Shown: in pieces, positions 1 to 11,740 of the stretch
Position numbering within the stretch: the first letter of the stretch is position 1
Layout of the letters: each line of letters starts with the position of its first letter
Assembly: GCA_029255685.2 (NCBI GenBank)
Contig: CM055319.2
Location: forward strand, 10,340,747-10,404,746
Direction: 5' to 3'
DNA length: 64,000 bases
From: Silene conica
Taxonomy: Eukaryota > Streptophyta > Magnoliopsida > Caryophyllales > Caryophyllaceae
Notes under the pieces: model-generated
What the model was told of the DNA's origin: nothing
Seen by the model: only the letters and a program-made list of their open reading frames with translations
Database searches by the model: none
Program-made: the position numbers and the translations under genes

Positions 1-1187
1 TGCTAGCCTTTGTAAATGAATTATCCTTTGAGCTTCAAGTTCACATTCTTTAGTGAGAGGGTCTAAATAAGATAATGACAATTCATTCCAACTTATCTCT
101 TTTACCAGTTGTTTATTTTCTCCCCCTAATGTTGGAAAAATTGATTCATCAAAATGACAATAAACAAAACGGGCCGTAAATACATCTCCTGTAGATGGCT
201 CCAAATATTTAATAATTGATGGAGATTCGAACCCAACATATATTCCCAACCTTCTTTGGGGTCCCATCTTTGTACGAAGTGGTGGGCTAATTGGAACATA
301 TACACCACAACCGAAAATTATTAGATGGGAAACATTTAGTTCATGACCAGAAACCAACTTTAGGAGGGATGATTTATGATAACTACTTGGCCTGATGCGA
401 ATTAGTGTCGTTGCATGTAAAACGACATGCCCCCATGCCGAAATAGGTAATTTAGACCTCATAAACATTGGTCTCGCAATTAATTGAATGCGTTTTATTA
501 ATGACTCAGCAAGACCATTTTGAGTGTGAACATGTGCCACATGATGTTCAATCCTTATCCCAATAGACATACAATAATCATTGAAATTTGTGAACTAAAT
601 TCACCATCGTTGTCAAAAAAGATAGTCTTAATGGGATAATCTGGAAAATGAGCTCTTAATCTTATCAATTGAGCTAGTAGTCTCGCAAATGTCAGGTTGC
701 GAGTTGACAGTAATGACACGTGTGACCATTTAGTTGATGCATCAATTAATACCATTAAATATCGAAATGGACCACTTGGTGGATGTATAGGTCCACAAAT
801 ATCACCTTGTATCCTTTCCAGAAATGTAAGGGATTCATTCCTTACCTTTGTAATTGATGGCCTAATAATTAGCTTGCCCTGGGAACAAGCGGCACATGAA
901 AATTTACTACTTTGAAGAACCTTCTGGCTCTCTAATAAATGACCACATGAATTTTCAATGATTTTTCGCATCATTAATGATCCGGGATGGCCAAATCGGT
1001 CATGTCAAATGATAAAATTGTTTTTATTCGTAAACTTCTGGTTTACTAGTGCATGAGATTCAATTGCACAAATTTTCATGTAATACAAGCCAGAAGACAG
1101 TGCAGGTAGTTTTTCCAACACACTTTTCTTGTTCAAGTCTGGACGTGTGATATATAGGTATTCAACCCCTTTTTCATTTGCTGTCTC
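1..1187 (-). pseudogene. Integrase and linker region of the broken copia element
   Basis: The minus-strand translation of about 555-974 contains GDICGPIHPPSGPFRYLMVL and a following DNDGEF motif, both standard for the copia integrase core (D...D of the D,D35E triad). Positions 1005-1187 match the GAG_pre-integrase segment. The leftmost 550 bases translate to the integrase C-terminal and linker segment (RTKMGPQRRLGIYVGFESPS). The region is broken. Confidence 0.85.
1183..1187. repeat. TSD of the solo LTR, left copy (GTCTC)
   Basis: Five bases GTCTC precede TGTTGGG; the same five follow CCTAACA at 2439-2443. Confidence 0.85.
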
Positions 1188-2438
1188 TGTTGGGAAATGT
1201 GTCCTCAACAATAGTGCGATCACGTAATTAAATCTCATAACGAGAATGCGCAAGGGATGATACGAAATATATTAGTCAACTGACCAACATTAATCGGTAA
1301 TGATTGGCTAGCTAGAGTTTGACATTACTGTCGTATGACGGTGGTGGTCAGTTGATCCCTTTAGGTCACACCTATAGGACAATTCCCTTAATTGATAAAG
1401 TGATCAAATGTATATTGATACGATTTGATCATATTCCTTAAACTCATATATCGAGAAATCAGAGGTTAAATCTTATTGTAAGATTTATGTTTATAATTGA
1501 AACGTGTCAATTATTAAACAATGAACGATATTTTATAATATCGTAATTAGAATGAATCGGGTTGTGTATTAATACAAAGGTTGTAAATTGTATTGACGAT
1601 TATCATTAATAACCATTTTATACTAGTAATTATGAATTACTTGTCAATTGATAAATATGATTTATTTAATTATATACAATATTTATACGATAAATATTTA
1701 TATGTTTAAAATTAAGATAATTGTATTTTATTACCTTGTGACATATAAGATGTCACATAATGCACAATTATACAATTGACAAAATGTAAAATGGATGTCC
1801 ATTTTAACTTAAAATGGGACGGCTAGTGGAGGTGGTTGTGTGGATGTATGATTAGTGTGTTAATTACACTTTAATCATTATGTTTAAAGTAAAGCCTTGA
1901 GAACCCACACCTATGGCCACCCTAAGTGCATTGAGAAGTGAAGATGTTCCCTCTTTTGTGCTTCCCATACGCGGCCACCCATTCCCATGCAACCCTAAAT
2001 AAATAATGTGATTGTATCACAAAATGGATTATTCTAATCTCTTGCAAAGTTTTCTAAGTAAGAAAACTAATAAAAACCTCTCAAAGTTATTATTAAGATA
2101 ATAATAATATATACTATATTAGTGATAGTATTTTGATTAATATTTCTAATAAAGATTAGTATATTGTTTAAGGAAAAATCCGTTTCTTGTACTAGCATAC
2201 TCAAGGTTTCGAATCTTTTAAGGGGTGTCTTGGTGCATCACTAAGGAGGTGTTCTTGTTGAATACTTGGAGGATCATCCTAGCATTTCGTTTGGACCGTG
2301 AGTAAGGGTTCGAAATCCTCTAATTTCCGCATAAGTTATAGCATGCATAAGATCTAAAATCATATTAATTAAAATGTTAATTATAATTTTGTTTAGTATG
2401 ACTAAAATAATTAGCTTATGAGATAACTAAACCTAACA
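1188..2438 (-). mobile_element. Solo LTR inserted in the copia element
   Basis: A 1251-bp segment begins TGTTGGGAAATG and ends CCTAACA. It is flanked by a perfect 5-bp duplication GTCTC (1183-1187 and 2439-2443). The copia protein similarity resumes directly on either side. There is no primer-binding site, polypurine tract or coding region inside, so it looks like a single LTR left by LTR-LTR recombination. The strand is uncertain because both ends fit TG...CA; no family could be named. Confidence 0.85.
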
Positions 2439-2443
2439 GTCTC
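2439..2443. repeat. TSD of the solo LTR, right copy (GTCTC)
   Basis: Partner of the copy at 1183-1187; defines the insertion. Confidence 0.85.
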
Positions 2444-2725
2444 AACATGAAATCCATTCCTACGGATATCATTAAAACTCAGCAAATTTCTTTTTGACTT
2501 AGGAGAGTACAGAGCCTCCTCAATTTCAATACTTGTTCTATTAGATAAGGAAATATTAGCTCTTCCCGAGCCTTCAATTAATTTTGTACTACCAGCAATT
2601 GTACAAACATTTGTTTTTTCCTCTTTAAGACAAATAAAATACTTTTTATTTTTAAGTATTGTGTGCGTAGTTGCACTATCAGTAAGGCATACATCTCCAT
2701 GTGTAGCTCTCATAACCATCTTCAT
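2444..2725 (-). pseudogene. Protease segment of the broken copia element
   Basis: The translation contains CLTDSATTHTIL, the copia aspartic protease region in the D-S-A-T-T-H form common in plant copia families, followed by RNLLSFNDIRRNGFHVET. The next part of the element lies on the other side of the inserted solo LTR. Confidence 0.85.
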
Positions 2726-2739
2726 AGAATAAATTACAT

Positions 2740-3365
2740 CTAATAAGTTATAAAGAAAACTTTGATAAATAAAATAATGGTACGTAGTATAGATATAAAT
2801 AAATTAATTAGTATTGATTATGAATCCAATAGAATAATATTGCTTGTGAAATAAACTTTGTCATATAACGAATTAAAGTAAACGTTATTGTAGTTGTACG
2901 TAAGTATTAATTGTCTGCATAAGCCGTTGTACTGATAAGCAAGTGCATGAATGCCCAACCATAAGATAGAATATAATCCTTTATATATACAAAGAGACAA
3001 AGAAGAAAGAAAAGTAGTCTTAACGAGCTCAGGAAGGCTTTGACAACAAGACATTCTATTCTAGGGTTAATTTAAGGCGTGGTGCCTATATCGAAAGATC
3101 GTCGTTATCAGAAAAGGGAAAAACGAGACCTATGCTAATATAATTGTTAACAAACTCAGGTATGTAAGAAGGATGTAATTATACGAATTCCGACTTCAAT
3201 TAATACGAAAAAAAATAGGTAGTCTCTCTAAGATGAACGCACACTTGCTTTCATTCGAAAATAACATAAAATAAAATAAAGACTAGTAATTAAACTTAAT
3301 GAAAATTAAATAACTTAAGCAATACAAATAAAATCTAGTCCAATTTTTGGACACTTCCTTCGCCA
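2740..3365. other. Non-coding segment inside the copia element
   Basis: About 600 AT-rich bases lie between the Gag and protease parts. I recognise no copia protein, terminal repeat or target-site duplication in them. They could be degraded element sequence or an old insertion. Confidence 0.4.
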
Positions 3366-3369
3366 ATCA

Positions 3370-4412
3370 TAGGGTCAATTTCTCCAATAGAGTCAAAGGT
3401 CATGAAATCTGAGACGTCCAATCCAAAAGTTTGTCAGATATGAATGGTGGCCTGTTATCACCAGCAGCAAAATTCGTCTCAAACTCTTTAGGCTCGGCAG
3501 CAAAATTTGCTTCGATATTCTTCCCTTTATTATTTTTCAGAGATTGCCTATAACGATCAAGGACATGTGTAGGTGTACGACAAACACGAGCCCAATGACC
3601 CGTACCACCACAACGGTGACATGGATGTTCCACCCCTCTTTTATTCTTGTCACGTGGACCATCCTTTTGTTCATGCCTTTGGTTAGAGTATGACCTTTTA
3701 AATTTTTCATCTCTACCACCTCGATAATTTCCTCGTCCTCGTCCTCGTCCACTTCTAAGGCCACAACTTCTGGTGTGACCCGAATATTTATGATTATTAT
3801 CATACCTTGTCGCATTCACTTCCGGGAATGGATCAGTACCAGTGGGACGAGACTGGTGGTTTTTTAACAAGATTTCATTATTTTGTTTAGCAACCAATAA
3901 ACATGCTATTAATTCAGAGTATTTTTTAAAACCTCTCTGACGATATTGCTGCGACAGCAGCAATTGTGACCATGAAAAGTTTGATATGTTTTTTCCAACA
4001 TATCCGCGTCAGATACCTTTTCTCCACATAAAACCAATTGTGAAGTAATTCTGAACATGGCTGAATTGTATTCATTAACCGATTTGAAATCTTGTAACCT
4101 TAGGTGTATCCAATCATATCTCGCTTTAGGGAGAATTACTGTTTTAATATGGTCATACCTATCCTTTAGATTTTCCCATAAAATCAAAGGATCTTTCACA
4201 GTCAAATACTCAAATTTGAGTCCTTTATGGAGATGGCGACGAAGGAGGATTATCGCCCTAGCCTTATTTTGTTCGGATTCGGTATTCCCTTTTTTAATAG
4301 GGTCTTCGAGGCTATAAGCACTAAGATGCATTTGAGCATCTAAAACCCATTTCGAATAATTATTTCCCGAGATATCCAAGGGCGCAAACTCAAGTTTTGT
4401 AAGATTCGACAT
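3370..4412 (-). pseudogene. Gag region of the broken copia element
   Basis: The upstream part begins MSNLTKLEFAPLDISGNNYS and matches the Gag N-terminal type of plant copia elements (UBN2 / Retrotran_gag group). It has the usual W-containing segment and the IILLRRHLHKGLKFEY stretch. The downstream part carries an RGRGRGNYRGGRDEK basic region followed by one CCHC zinc knuckle. The region is fossil and not a single open frame. Confidence 0.85.
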
Positions 4413-4414
4413 GG

Positions 4415-4796
4415 TTAAACTATATGTAGAAAAAAAACGAAAAATTAAAATGATAAATATAAAACAGATAATACGTGATTAATAATAGATTAAAGACCAC
4501 ATAAAACCAAATTAATATTAGACGATATGTTGTATGTACGTAGTTTAATTGTATGTACGTAATAAAATATGTATGTGTATGTACGTAGTTATTAAGATAA
4601 GTCAATAGTAATTAATATCATACCTAAAGCAAATCTGTGTATGTACGTAGAGGAAATTAACAACTCATGCAACTCATGCGCATTAGTAATTCATGCAAAT
4701 CTATGTGTATGTACGTACAGAAAGTTAACAAAGATTATACCTGTTTGTTGGATTATACCTGTTTGTTGGTTAAAAAAAATTAGGGTTAGAGATTCG
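4415..4796 (-). repeat. Copia leader with repeated TGTATGTACGTA motif
   Basis: The leader between the LTR-like end and gag holds at least five copies of TGTATGTACGTA or close variants (about 4530-4725) and a doubled GATTATACCTGTTTGTTGG (4732-4770). No coding potential is seen. Confidence 0.6.
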
Positions 4797-5090
4797 TGCT
4801 GATAACGTGTTGTGAATAATATAGGGTTGTAGAGAGAATAAGAGACTAGAAAGGGATGATATTTTATTCATAGGGAGAGAGTATATATAGTACACGAGTC
4901 CATAGTATGTAGGTAACATAATATATCCTAAAGATATAATAATATATGGACATCCATAAAGATATTTCATAACAAAAAATAAGTTATTTACCATCTTCCT
5001 GTTATAATTAGAAAACAAAAATTATTTATCATTTTTCTAATTATAATTAGGAAATAACTAATTATTTACAATTTTTCTACCCTTTATTAA
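4797..5090 (-). repeat. 5' LTR-like end of the copia element
   Basis: On the minus strand the segment ends in ATTCACAACACGTTATCAGC, a motif I know from the LTR/primer-site junction of many plant copia elements. A TATA-rich promoter-like stretch (TACTATATATACTCTCTCCC) precedes it. The outer boundary near 5090 could not be fixed because the second LTR is outside the window. Confidence 0.55.
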
Positions 5091-6925
5091 ATTAAAAAAA
5101 TTATATTCTTTAATATTTGTATCATTGTATGCTTTCTATTTAGTTTTTTTTAACTTTTTTCAACTATTCTAATAAACATGAAGATGAAAAATGGGAAGAA
5201 AAGAACTAACTCAGTTAGTTTCCCTTAAAATGCAATTCCGTCTTAACATTATAATGGGTCAAAAGACGTCACAAATCTGTTACTTTTCTTTACGCATCAT
5301 GCTTTTATCTTATTCATATTAATTGATCGTTCTTAAACTTAAAATGAATATATACTCTTAATTATTAAAAAATTTGTGGAGGTAACATTGGAAAATGTTT
5401 CGGTATATAACTCTATATAAATTTCTGCCTAAAAGGAATGTCTACGATCAAGACACATTCGACCAAGTTAATTAAGAGAAACATCATTATTATTTATGGT
5501 ACAAGAGCAACACTACTATTCAAGTGGATCTTATATACTTTCCTACACATCAATGTGAAGAATGAGATTTTTTAATTAAATAAAAAAAAAAGACTAATTT
5601 AAATATATTCTACGGAGTGCATAAGATAAATCTAAAAAAATTACGATTTAAGAATCATATATACAAACAACATAGACCACACTGATGACGTAGGTGGGTT
5701 AAGTCGAATAATTGTGTGGATGAGAAGAAATTTAAGTGGGTATTACAAGGTATTTATAAACAATAAAATAATGAAAAATGAAAGGTATTTTTGTGACGGA
5801 TATAGTACACTGCAAAAAGATAGTTTTTTTAGTCGTAGTTGTATGATAATGGTTTATAATCTGTATTATGTTTCTTTTTTTGTATATTTTCAACTTATTC
5901 TTTACGGATAAAACATTATTTTATAAGGTGGGGGTTGATTTAACACTGGATGTGTTATTTTTTGTGTGTGTTGGAGGGGGGGGGGGGGAATAGGTCATAA
6001 GGAAGGATGTAAGTGTCTTGAGAAGTAAGATTTCTCTAACGTTTAAGAGTGTAATTTGAGTAGTACAAGCAAATGTCAATAGCCTGCTATTGTTCTGCGA
6101 TACATTTGATGAAGACCAAGTTGATTAGTTGGGTTATTAAATTACGATCTAAGGAGTATAAATATAAATAATAAAGAGCACAATGATGATATAGGTGGAT
6201 CGGGTGGAATAATTGTGTCCATGAAATGAAATGTAGATGGGTATTAGACGTTATTTGATAAACAACGGAGTAATGAAAACTTAAAAAAAATTTGGAACGA
6301 AGACGTCATAAGAATATCAAGGTTATTTTTTAGTCAGAGTTATAAGATTATAGTTTATAGTTTGTATTCTATTTTCCCCCATACAAATTTTCAACTTTTT
6401 TTTTACAGATCGGCATCGTCTTATAAGGTGTGAGTTGATTTTACATTTAATGTGTCATTTTATTGTGAGATGGGCATACATAGGTCTTGAGGGTAGAAAT
6501 GTCTTAGGGGTAGAGTTACTCTCTGACTCTTAATAGTGTGTTTGAGTAATGCAATCAAATGTCGATAAACTAGAATTGTTCAGGCAGACAGTTAGTTGGT
6601 TTAAGTTGGATAGTTGGCCAGAAGATATGACGAATGCCTAAATGGTGTGGAAAAAGGGTAGTAAGACAATCATTAGAAATTTTGAGAAAAAAATTATTGG
6701 CCTGTTTGGGAATGGACATTTCATTCTTAAATATGTATTTGGCCCAAATACCATGTTAGGGATGTCTAAAATTTCAGAATTCTGATTTGGGTCAAATCCC
6801 TCAGAATTTGTTTAGAATACAATTGGGCATAAATGAAATACCATCAAAATAGGTCTCATTTACAAATCCTTTTGCTTTACTGTTCATCACGACTCTCTCG
6901 CGACTCTCTCACACCGCTTCTCTTC
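5091..6925. other. Non-coding AT-rich DNA between two retroelements
   Basis: Apart from the diverged duplication, no gene is seen. At 6700 the sequence GGCCTGTTTGGGAATGGA resembles the end of a PIF/Harbinger-type MITE, but no partner end was found, possibly because the gypsy element inserted at 6926. Confidence 0.5.
5675..6560. repeat. Diverged direct duplication, about 0.45-kb units
   Basis: Two diverged copies lie in tandem, about 5675-6060 and 6170-6560. Shared landmarks in the same order are GGTGGG/GATCGGGTGGAATAATTGTGT, AAACAA(C/T)..A(A/G)TAATGAAAA, TTATAAGGTG(G/T)G(G/A)GTTGATT, and TGTGT(T/C)ATTTTxTTGTG. A G run (about 5976-5988) is present only in the first copy. No protein, TIR or TSD was recognised. 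Confidence 0.6.
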
Positions 6926-7424
6926 TGTAAAACCCCTCGCGAAAGCGGAAAAGATAAACACACAAAGTACTAAAAATGCAGCGGAAATTAAAACTTTTAA
7001 CAAACTAAACATGCGAGGTGCTTTAGAAATCTAAACATGCGAAAGATAAAACATAAGTATACAAGTACTATACAAAAGCAGCCCGGGGTAGCATATCCCT
7101 ACAGGCACCAAAATACGGAAATCATAAAACTAGGTCTAGCTAACGAATGGGTAAAATCATCGATGAAGGATCATCGCTCGCTAGCATCAACGTAACCCCC
7201 TGCAAACAGCCTCATGTACCTACACACACACAACATGTGCGCCACAGTCAGTGGGGAGTGACTAGAGCTCTCATAGCCACCTAATGTCATACAACACCGA
7301 ACATATAAACAAGCATTATACTCCAACATAAACAATCATGTGAAGCATATATTCCATCATCTCAACTCTTATCAACATGCAACCACTATGCAAAGGCTCT
7401 CAACCAACTTCGGAAACTATTTGG

Positions 7425-7468
7425 AAGGAGAGCCGGTTTCCCTTCCGGTTGCCCGGCCGGGGGGTCTT
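7425..7468. repeat. Conserved 44-bp motif bounding the array (copy 1)
   Basis: Reads AAGGAGAGCCGGTTTCCC, then CCGGTTGCCCGGCCGG, then GGGGTC. A second copy lies at 8183-8226. Copies also bound the array in the right LTR (20902-20946, 21660-21703) and, on the other strand, in the plus-strand element (58540-58583, 59408-59450). Confidence 0.8.
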
Positions 7469-7782
7469 TCAATCCAAACCATTTACGAAACCAATTGAAG
7501 AGTCATCCAATGCCTTGGATGAACAATACTATAAACACAGTAATATACTCGTCCATATCAACATACATATCTGACACTGTACCAACTCTAGGCAAGCAGA
7601 TAAATACAGCAAGTATAAGGTTCAGCGGTCAACTTAAGACATAACCTAAATACCAAAATCATATTCACAAGTACAAAGGTTCAGAGGCGACATCTTAACG
7701 CATAACCTAGATACCATCATTCAGCAAGTATATAACACCGTACCCCTACTCAGGCAAGTATATACCAATCAATACAAACACG

Positions 7783-8089
7783 CGAACCACCCACGGAGGG
7801 GTTCGACCACAGAACACTGAACCACCCACGGAGGGGTTCAACACAGAACACTGAACCACCCACGGAGGGGTTCAACACGAAGAAAGACAGAACCACCCAC
7901 GGAGGGGTTCCTCAGGAAGGCAGAACCACCCACGTAGGGGTTCGCACGAAGGAATCAGAAACACCCACGGAGGGGTTCGACACAGAGAAAGCAGAACCAC
8001 CCACGGAGGGGTTCGCACGAAAAAGACAGAACCACCCACGGAGGGGTTCGTCCGGGACAAACACAATGAACCACCCACGAAGTGGTTCT
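7783..8089. repeat. Tandem hairpin array, nine units, left gypsy LTR
   Basis: Nine units of GAACCACCCACGGAGGGGTT(C), about 30-45 bp apart, differ only slightly. Each can pair GAACC with GGTTC around an ACCCACGGAGG loop. The same array lies in the other LTR at 21261-21566. The many short open frames here are by-products of the repeat. Confidence 0.85.
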
Positions 8090-8182
8090 ACAACCAAATC
8101 TCCAAAGGAGGCTATTCAATAAACCACAACCAATTCTTTAAATACATCGCTCAACATTTAATTGAACCCGGGAACTAAGACG

Positions 8183-8226
8183 AGGGAGAGCCGGTTTCCC
8201 TTTCGGTTGCCCGACCGGGGGGTCTC
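8183..8226. repeat. Conserved 44-bp motif bounding the array (copy 2)
   Basis: Partner of the copy at 7425-7468. CCGGT and ACCGG ends can pair around a pyrimidine-rich middle. Confidence 0.8.
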
Positions 8227-8364
8227 TATCCTCACTCCATTCCCGAACCCAATATAGTGCCGCCCGAACTCCGGGGACTCCAAACATGCATATAAAGCAT
8301 ACGGAAAAAGAATCAATGCAGTCCGACTTGAAAATCAAAAGTTATTAAGCAAATAACACAATCA

Positions 8365-8590
8365 GGGGCTCTCAGCCGGTTGGCCACAGGCGGCCGGTCA
8401 ACCGGCTGAGAGTCCTTTACTCTCTAGCCGACAACATGTGAAAACAACACAAAAGGTCTCCCAGCCGGCCGGCCGGCTGCCGGTCCACCGGCTGGGGGTC
8501 CTTTCCCCAAAATTCTCAAAAATCAAAACGATATAAAGGGGACTCTGAGCCGGCCGACCGGCTGCCGGTCAGCCTGCCGGCTCAGAGCCT
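8365..8590. repeat. GC-rich hairpin array, three units, left gypsy LTR
   Basis: Three strong hairpins occur at 8365-8414, 8455-8510 and 8539-8590. Stem arms are CTCTCAGCCGGTTG/CAACCGGCTGAGAG, CCCAGCCGG/CCGGCTGGG and CTCTGAGCCGGC/GCCGGCTCAGAG. The arms differ between units but stay complementary. Confidence 0.85.
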
Positions 8591-9531
8591 CTGCTCGCAT
8601 TTTCGCCATTTTCGCAAATTCTCAAACCTTTCAATTCTTTACCAAACCGTCTTAAACATGATTTTACGCTACAACACAACATTTCCCACATGTATACAAC
8701 ACCAATTACACATATGAACATGTATGCAAACATTCAATTCAAGAGTTAACAAGAAAATCCCAAATTAACCGGTCTTAACATGTATACTCCTAAATCCACT
8801 TTCTCATCCAATTCTTCCTCAAATCATCACAAGAATCAGTTTGTAAATCATTATAAGAACATTAAAGAACCTAACAACCATACCAACTTCATCATATTAC
8901 ATTAAAATCACATATAGTGCTAATTTAGACAAAAAGGCCGAGTCACTCATAATAGTCACCTTTACTCCGCGAATGCTCCGGTTTACTCTTCAAGGATCAC
9001 GAGTCCTTCCTCCGGGTTGTTACTAGCTCCACCTAAAAGCACAAAAACACGGATTAAAGGGGGTAATTTCGTGATTAGGCAAAACAGCCCCGAAATGAAG
9101 TTTCACGAAATTGGAATTGAAAGTGATGGAAAGATCATAAATCTCGCGAGGATTCCGAATATGTAACTTTCACCTCGATACGAGTTCGGGAAGGGGTCGA
9201 GATCGTCTTGAAAAGCTTGAAGAGAAATGAAAATGGTGTTTGAGTTTGTTTACTGTGAAAAGAGATGGGATGTCGATGGAGAGGTTTAAGGTAGGGTTTT
9301 AAGTTGTCCTTTCACCTTTATTGAGTCGGGTTTACTCTATTCAAGCGAAACGGAAAAAGTGAAGCGGTTTGATATAAAATGAACAAGGCATCTTAAGCTT
9401 AAACGATTTTTAAGACGAACTTAACGGAAATCTTAAAAATATAAATTACGATTATTATTAAATTATTATTAAATTCCGTAAATTACTTTATTTTAATAAA
9501 ATAGTCCTTTACGAAAATACGGGATGTTACA

Positions 9532-11177
9532 ATCACCCCATCTTTCAAAAAGTTTCGTCCTCGAAACTTGAAAGCAGTAACAAGGACAAAGTTAACAAAC
9601 CAAAGTTTTCACTTAAACGGTTATACAAGACTTAGGTTTCTTTCACGGATTACGAAAACAACTTCCTAGGGCACAAGTCTTCGTCAATGGACGTTGGGGT
9701 TCTCGTTGTACATTCAAGAGCCCGACATTCCAAATCTGAGACAAGTCCCAAAGTTAAATAAATTAAAATTAAAACTTAGATCGATCCGGTGTCGAAAAGC
9801 ATAGCTCAGGTTATCAGACGTCTCCAATAACGAGTTCCAATGACAAATCGACGCTGAGATTAATCAAATTGTAAGTCAAGTAACTCCTTAAAACCAGGTT
9901 TTCTTGAAAAATTATCACTGAAACCTATCAAAGTTGAAAAATTACTCATTTCCTTAAACCAAAATACTTTTGAAAACAAGTTTTTATATCAAAACCTACA
10001 GGAAGGGCAGGGTTATGAAACTCAACAAGTTGCAATTGACCGAGAGGAGGATAGCTTAGCGAATTTACGGGTGCACAAAAGAGAATCGGTGCACGAGAGA
10101 GATTATGATTTAGAACAAATGATTCCATAGGCTCGGTTTTTCTCGAAATTCTCACCAGGTTCCCGTTTCCCTCTTCTCAATTCAAGCACTCTGACAGCAG
10201 TTTTGGTAGAACTTTTCCTCAAACAACACAAAACTGATCTAACCAAAATGGAGCTTCTATCACATCGCCTCTCATATCACCTTTTTCATAAGCGGTCCTA
10301 AATCTAAAAATTCTATTTTTAGGGGTAAGCTGACATCCTCGAGTTCAGACTCATCACTATAACATGGACATCCACAATAAGGCTTTACAAAAGTCTCAAC
10401 TCTCAAATCCTCAAGTAGCATCGAAAGACAAGTCCTTTGATTGATACACTCACGGTGTCATACAATACTATGATTCCTCAAAATAAGTAAGTTACCATTA
10501 TCCCAATTCAAATCATCCCCAAGGCTTGGGTATTCAATTTCTAAGATTCCTCAATGATAGCTGTATCTTACTTCCCAATTACTATTAAGTCAACTAGTTT
10601 TCACTTCCAAACAAGTTATCCCAAATCGTCCACCTATCAATGGTGCATCGTCCGGTTCATCAAGTACTTCTCTAGGCAAACGCTGAGATCCACTAAACAA
10701 ATCAGGTTCTAGCATTCAGTCAACTCCACAAGTCAAGTCGTAAACGACTCCACAATCTCACTCTGTCACTAAAAACTCTCGTTCCTCAAATGTATGGGCC
10801 TCTCTACATCCAGTACTTCCTCAAGTTTAAGCATCTCTAACTTACCTCATTCAAGTATTTGGCATCAACACCCTCTAAAGCATGTTTCTCTAAATTCACC
10901 CAAGACTCCAAGTATCACCCTTACATTCCAAAATGGTACTTCCAAGTCCACAAATACTCACAATGCCAAAAGAGTCCTCCTATCTAAGTTCCACCGAAAG
11001 TCGGGTATATAAAACTCTACTCACTTAAGTATTTCCTCATTCACTTCCACTCTCTCAATCAGTAACACACGGACACTAGGATCACCAAATCACATCTCAA
11101 AATATCTCATAGGTTTTCCTTAACAACAATATGTCCCAAAACACGAATTGCGGTTTAACCTAAAGGGATTCCTCTAA
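9532..11177 (-). mobile_element. 3' internal non-coding part of the gypsy element
   Basis: Next to the LTR the minus strand reads GAGGACGAAACTTTTTGAAA then GATGGGGTGATT, the polypurine-type end that also precedes the 3' LTR of the plus-strand element at about 63515-63545. The remaining 1.6 kb shows no retroelement enzyme. The same kind of non-coding tail occurs in the plus-strand element. Confidence 0.7.
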
Positions 11178-11206
11178 CACTACAACAAAATGGCACTTGC
11201 GCCACG
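11178..11206 (+). repeat. Left terminal inverted repeat of the CACTA element
   Basis: Starts CACTACAACAAAATGGCACT and ends TTGCGCCACG. It is followed at once by an inverse copy of its inner part (ACGTGGCGCAAGTGC), so the left end can fold on itself. Confidence 0.92.
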
Positions 11207-11740
11207 TTTAAAAACGTGGCGCAAGTGCTAAATTCCCGTGACTATACAGTTTTGTCATGGGAAATCAGTCGTGACCCAAGTGGTCGTGGCAAAAATTTAG
11301 CCACGGGAAAAATTGCAACGTGGCTAGAATTAGCAACTTTGCCACGGTATTCCCCGTGGCTAAAATAGCGTGGCTAAACAATTTTCCCGTGGCTAAAATT
11401 GTTTTAGTCACAAGTTAATATTGTGGCCAAATTAAAAAAAAATCGTGGCTAAATACTACTGGCCATGAAATAATTACGTGACTAAAGAGAGACTCTCGTG
11501 GCCAAAAAATGACAGCCACAATATTTGTTGTGGCTAAAGATACTAGTCACGAAACAATAACGTGGCAAAAATGAGTCACGTGACTAAATATTTTTGGCCA
11601 CAAATATTATTGTGTCTGGATAATAAAATTCTCGTGGCTAAATATTACTAGCCACGAGACAATAATGTGGCAAATTACTCTCGTCACTGAAAAATAATTG
11701 TCACAAATATCATCGTGGCAAATTTTATAGTTTTCGTGTC
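11190..11740. repeat. Left subterminal repeats of the CACTA element
   Basis: More than fifteen short motifs of the form CGTGGCTAAA, GTCACG or TAGCCACG are spread in both directions. The right side (18480-18970) has the mirror arrangement. In characterised CACTA elements such regions bind the TNPA-type protein; that role here is inferred. Confidence 0.8.

Larger units (their letters stand above)
1..5090 (-). mobile_element. Ty1-copia retrotransposon, partial, broken, with nested solo LTR
   Basis: This is a minus-strand copia fossil that runs off the left edge of the window. Reading from high to low coordinates, the visible parts are a 5' LTR-like segment (about 4810-5090), a leader, a Gag region with a CCHC knuckle (CHRCGGTGHWARVC), a protease segment with a DSATTH motif, integrase, and the integrase C-terminal to pre-RT linker (for example FPTLGGENKQLVKEISW near 60-150). 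Reverse transcriptase and the 3' LTR would lie to the left of position 1. The coding frame is interrupted in several places and by an inserted solo LTR, so it is broken, with roughly five or more breaks. The right boundary is approximate. The lineage within copia is not assigned. Confidence 0.88.
6926..9531 (-). repeat. 3' LTR of the minus-strand gypsy element (2606 bp)
   Basis: In element orientation it begins TGTAACATCCCGTATTTTCG and ends GGGGTTTTACA. It holds two hairpin arrays (7783-8089 and 8365-8590) and two copies of a conserved 44-bp motif (7425-7468 and 8183-8226). The TCTTC preceding position 6926 would be the target duplication, but the other copy is lost with the truncated right LTR. 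Confidence 0.88.

Noticed and set aside
6700-6925. PIF/Harbinger-like MITE end GGCCTGTTTGG
   Set aside because: Only one end visible and no target duplication, so not listed as an element.
7783-8097. Open frames with repeated PSVGGS/PLRGWF units
   Set aside because: Translations of the LTR hairpin array; present in both LTRs and not protein-like otherwise.
9946-11012. Short open frames in the left gypsy internal region
   Set aside because: Isolated, no similarity to retroelement enzymes or host proteins that I recognise.
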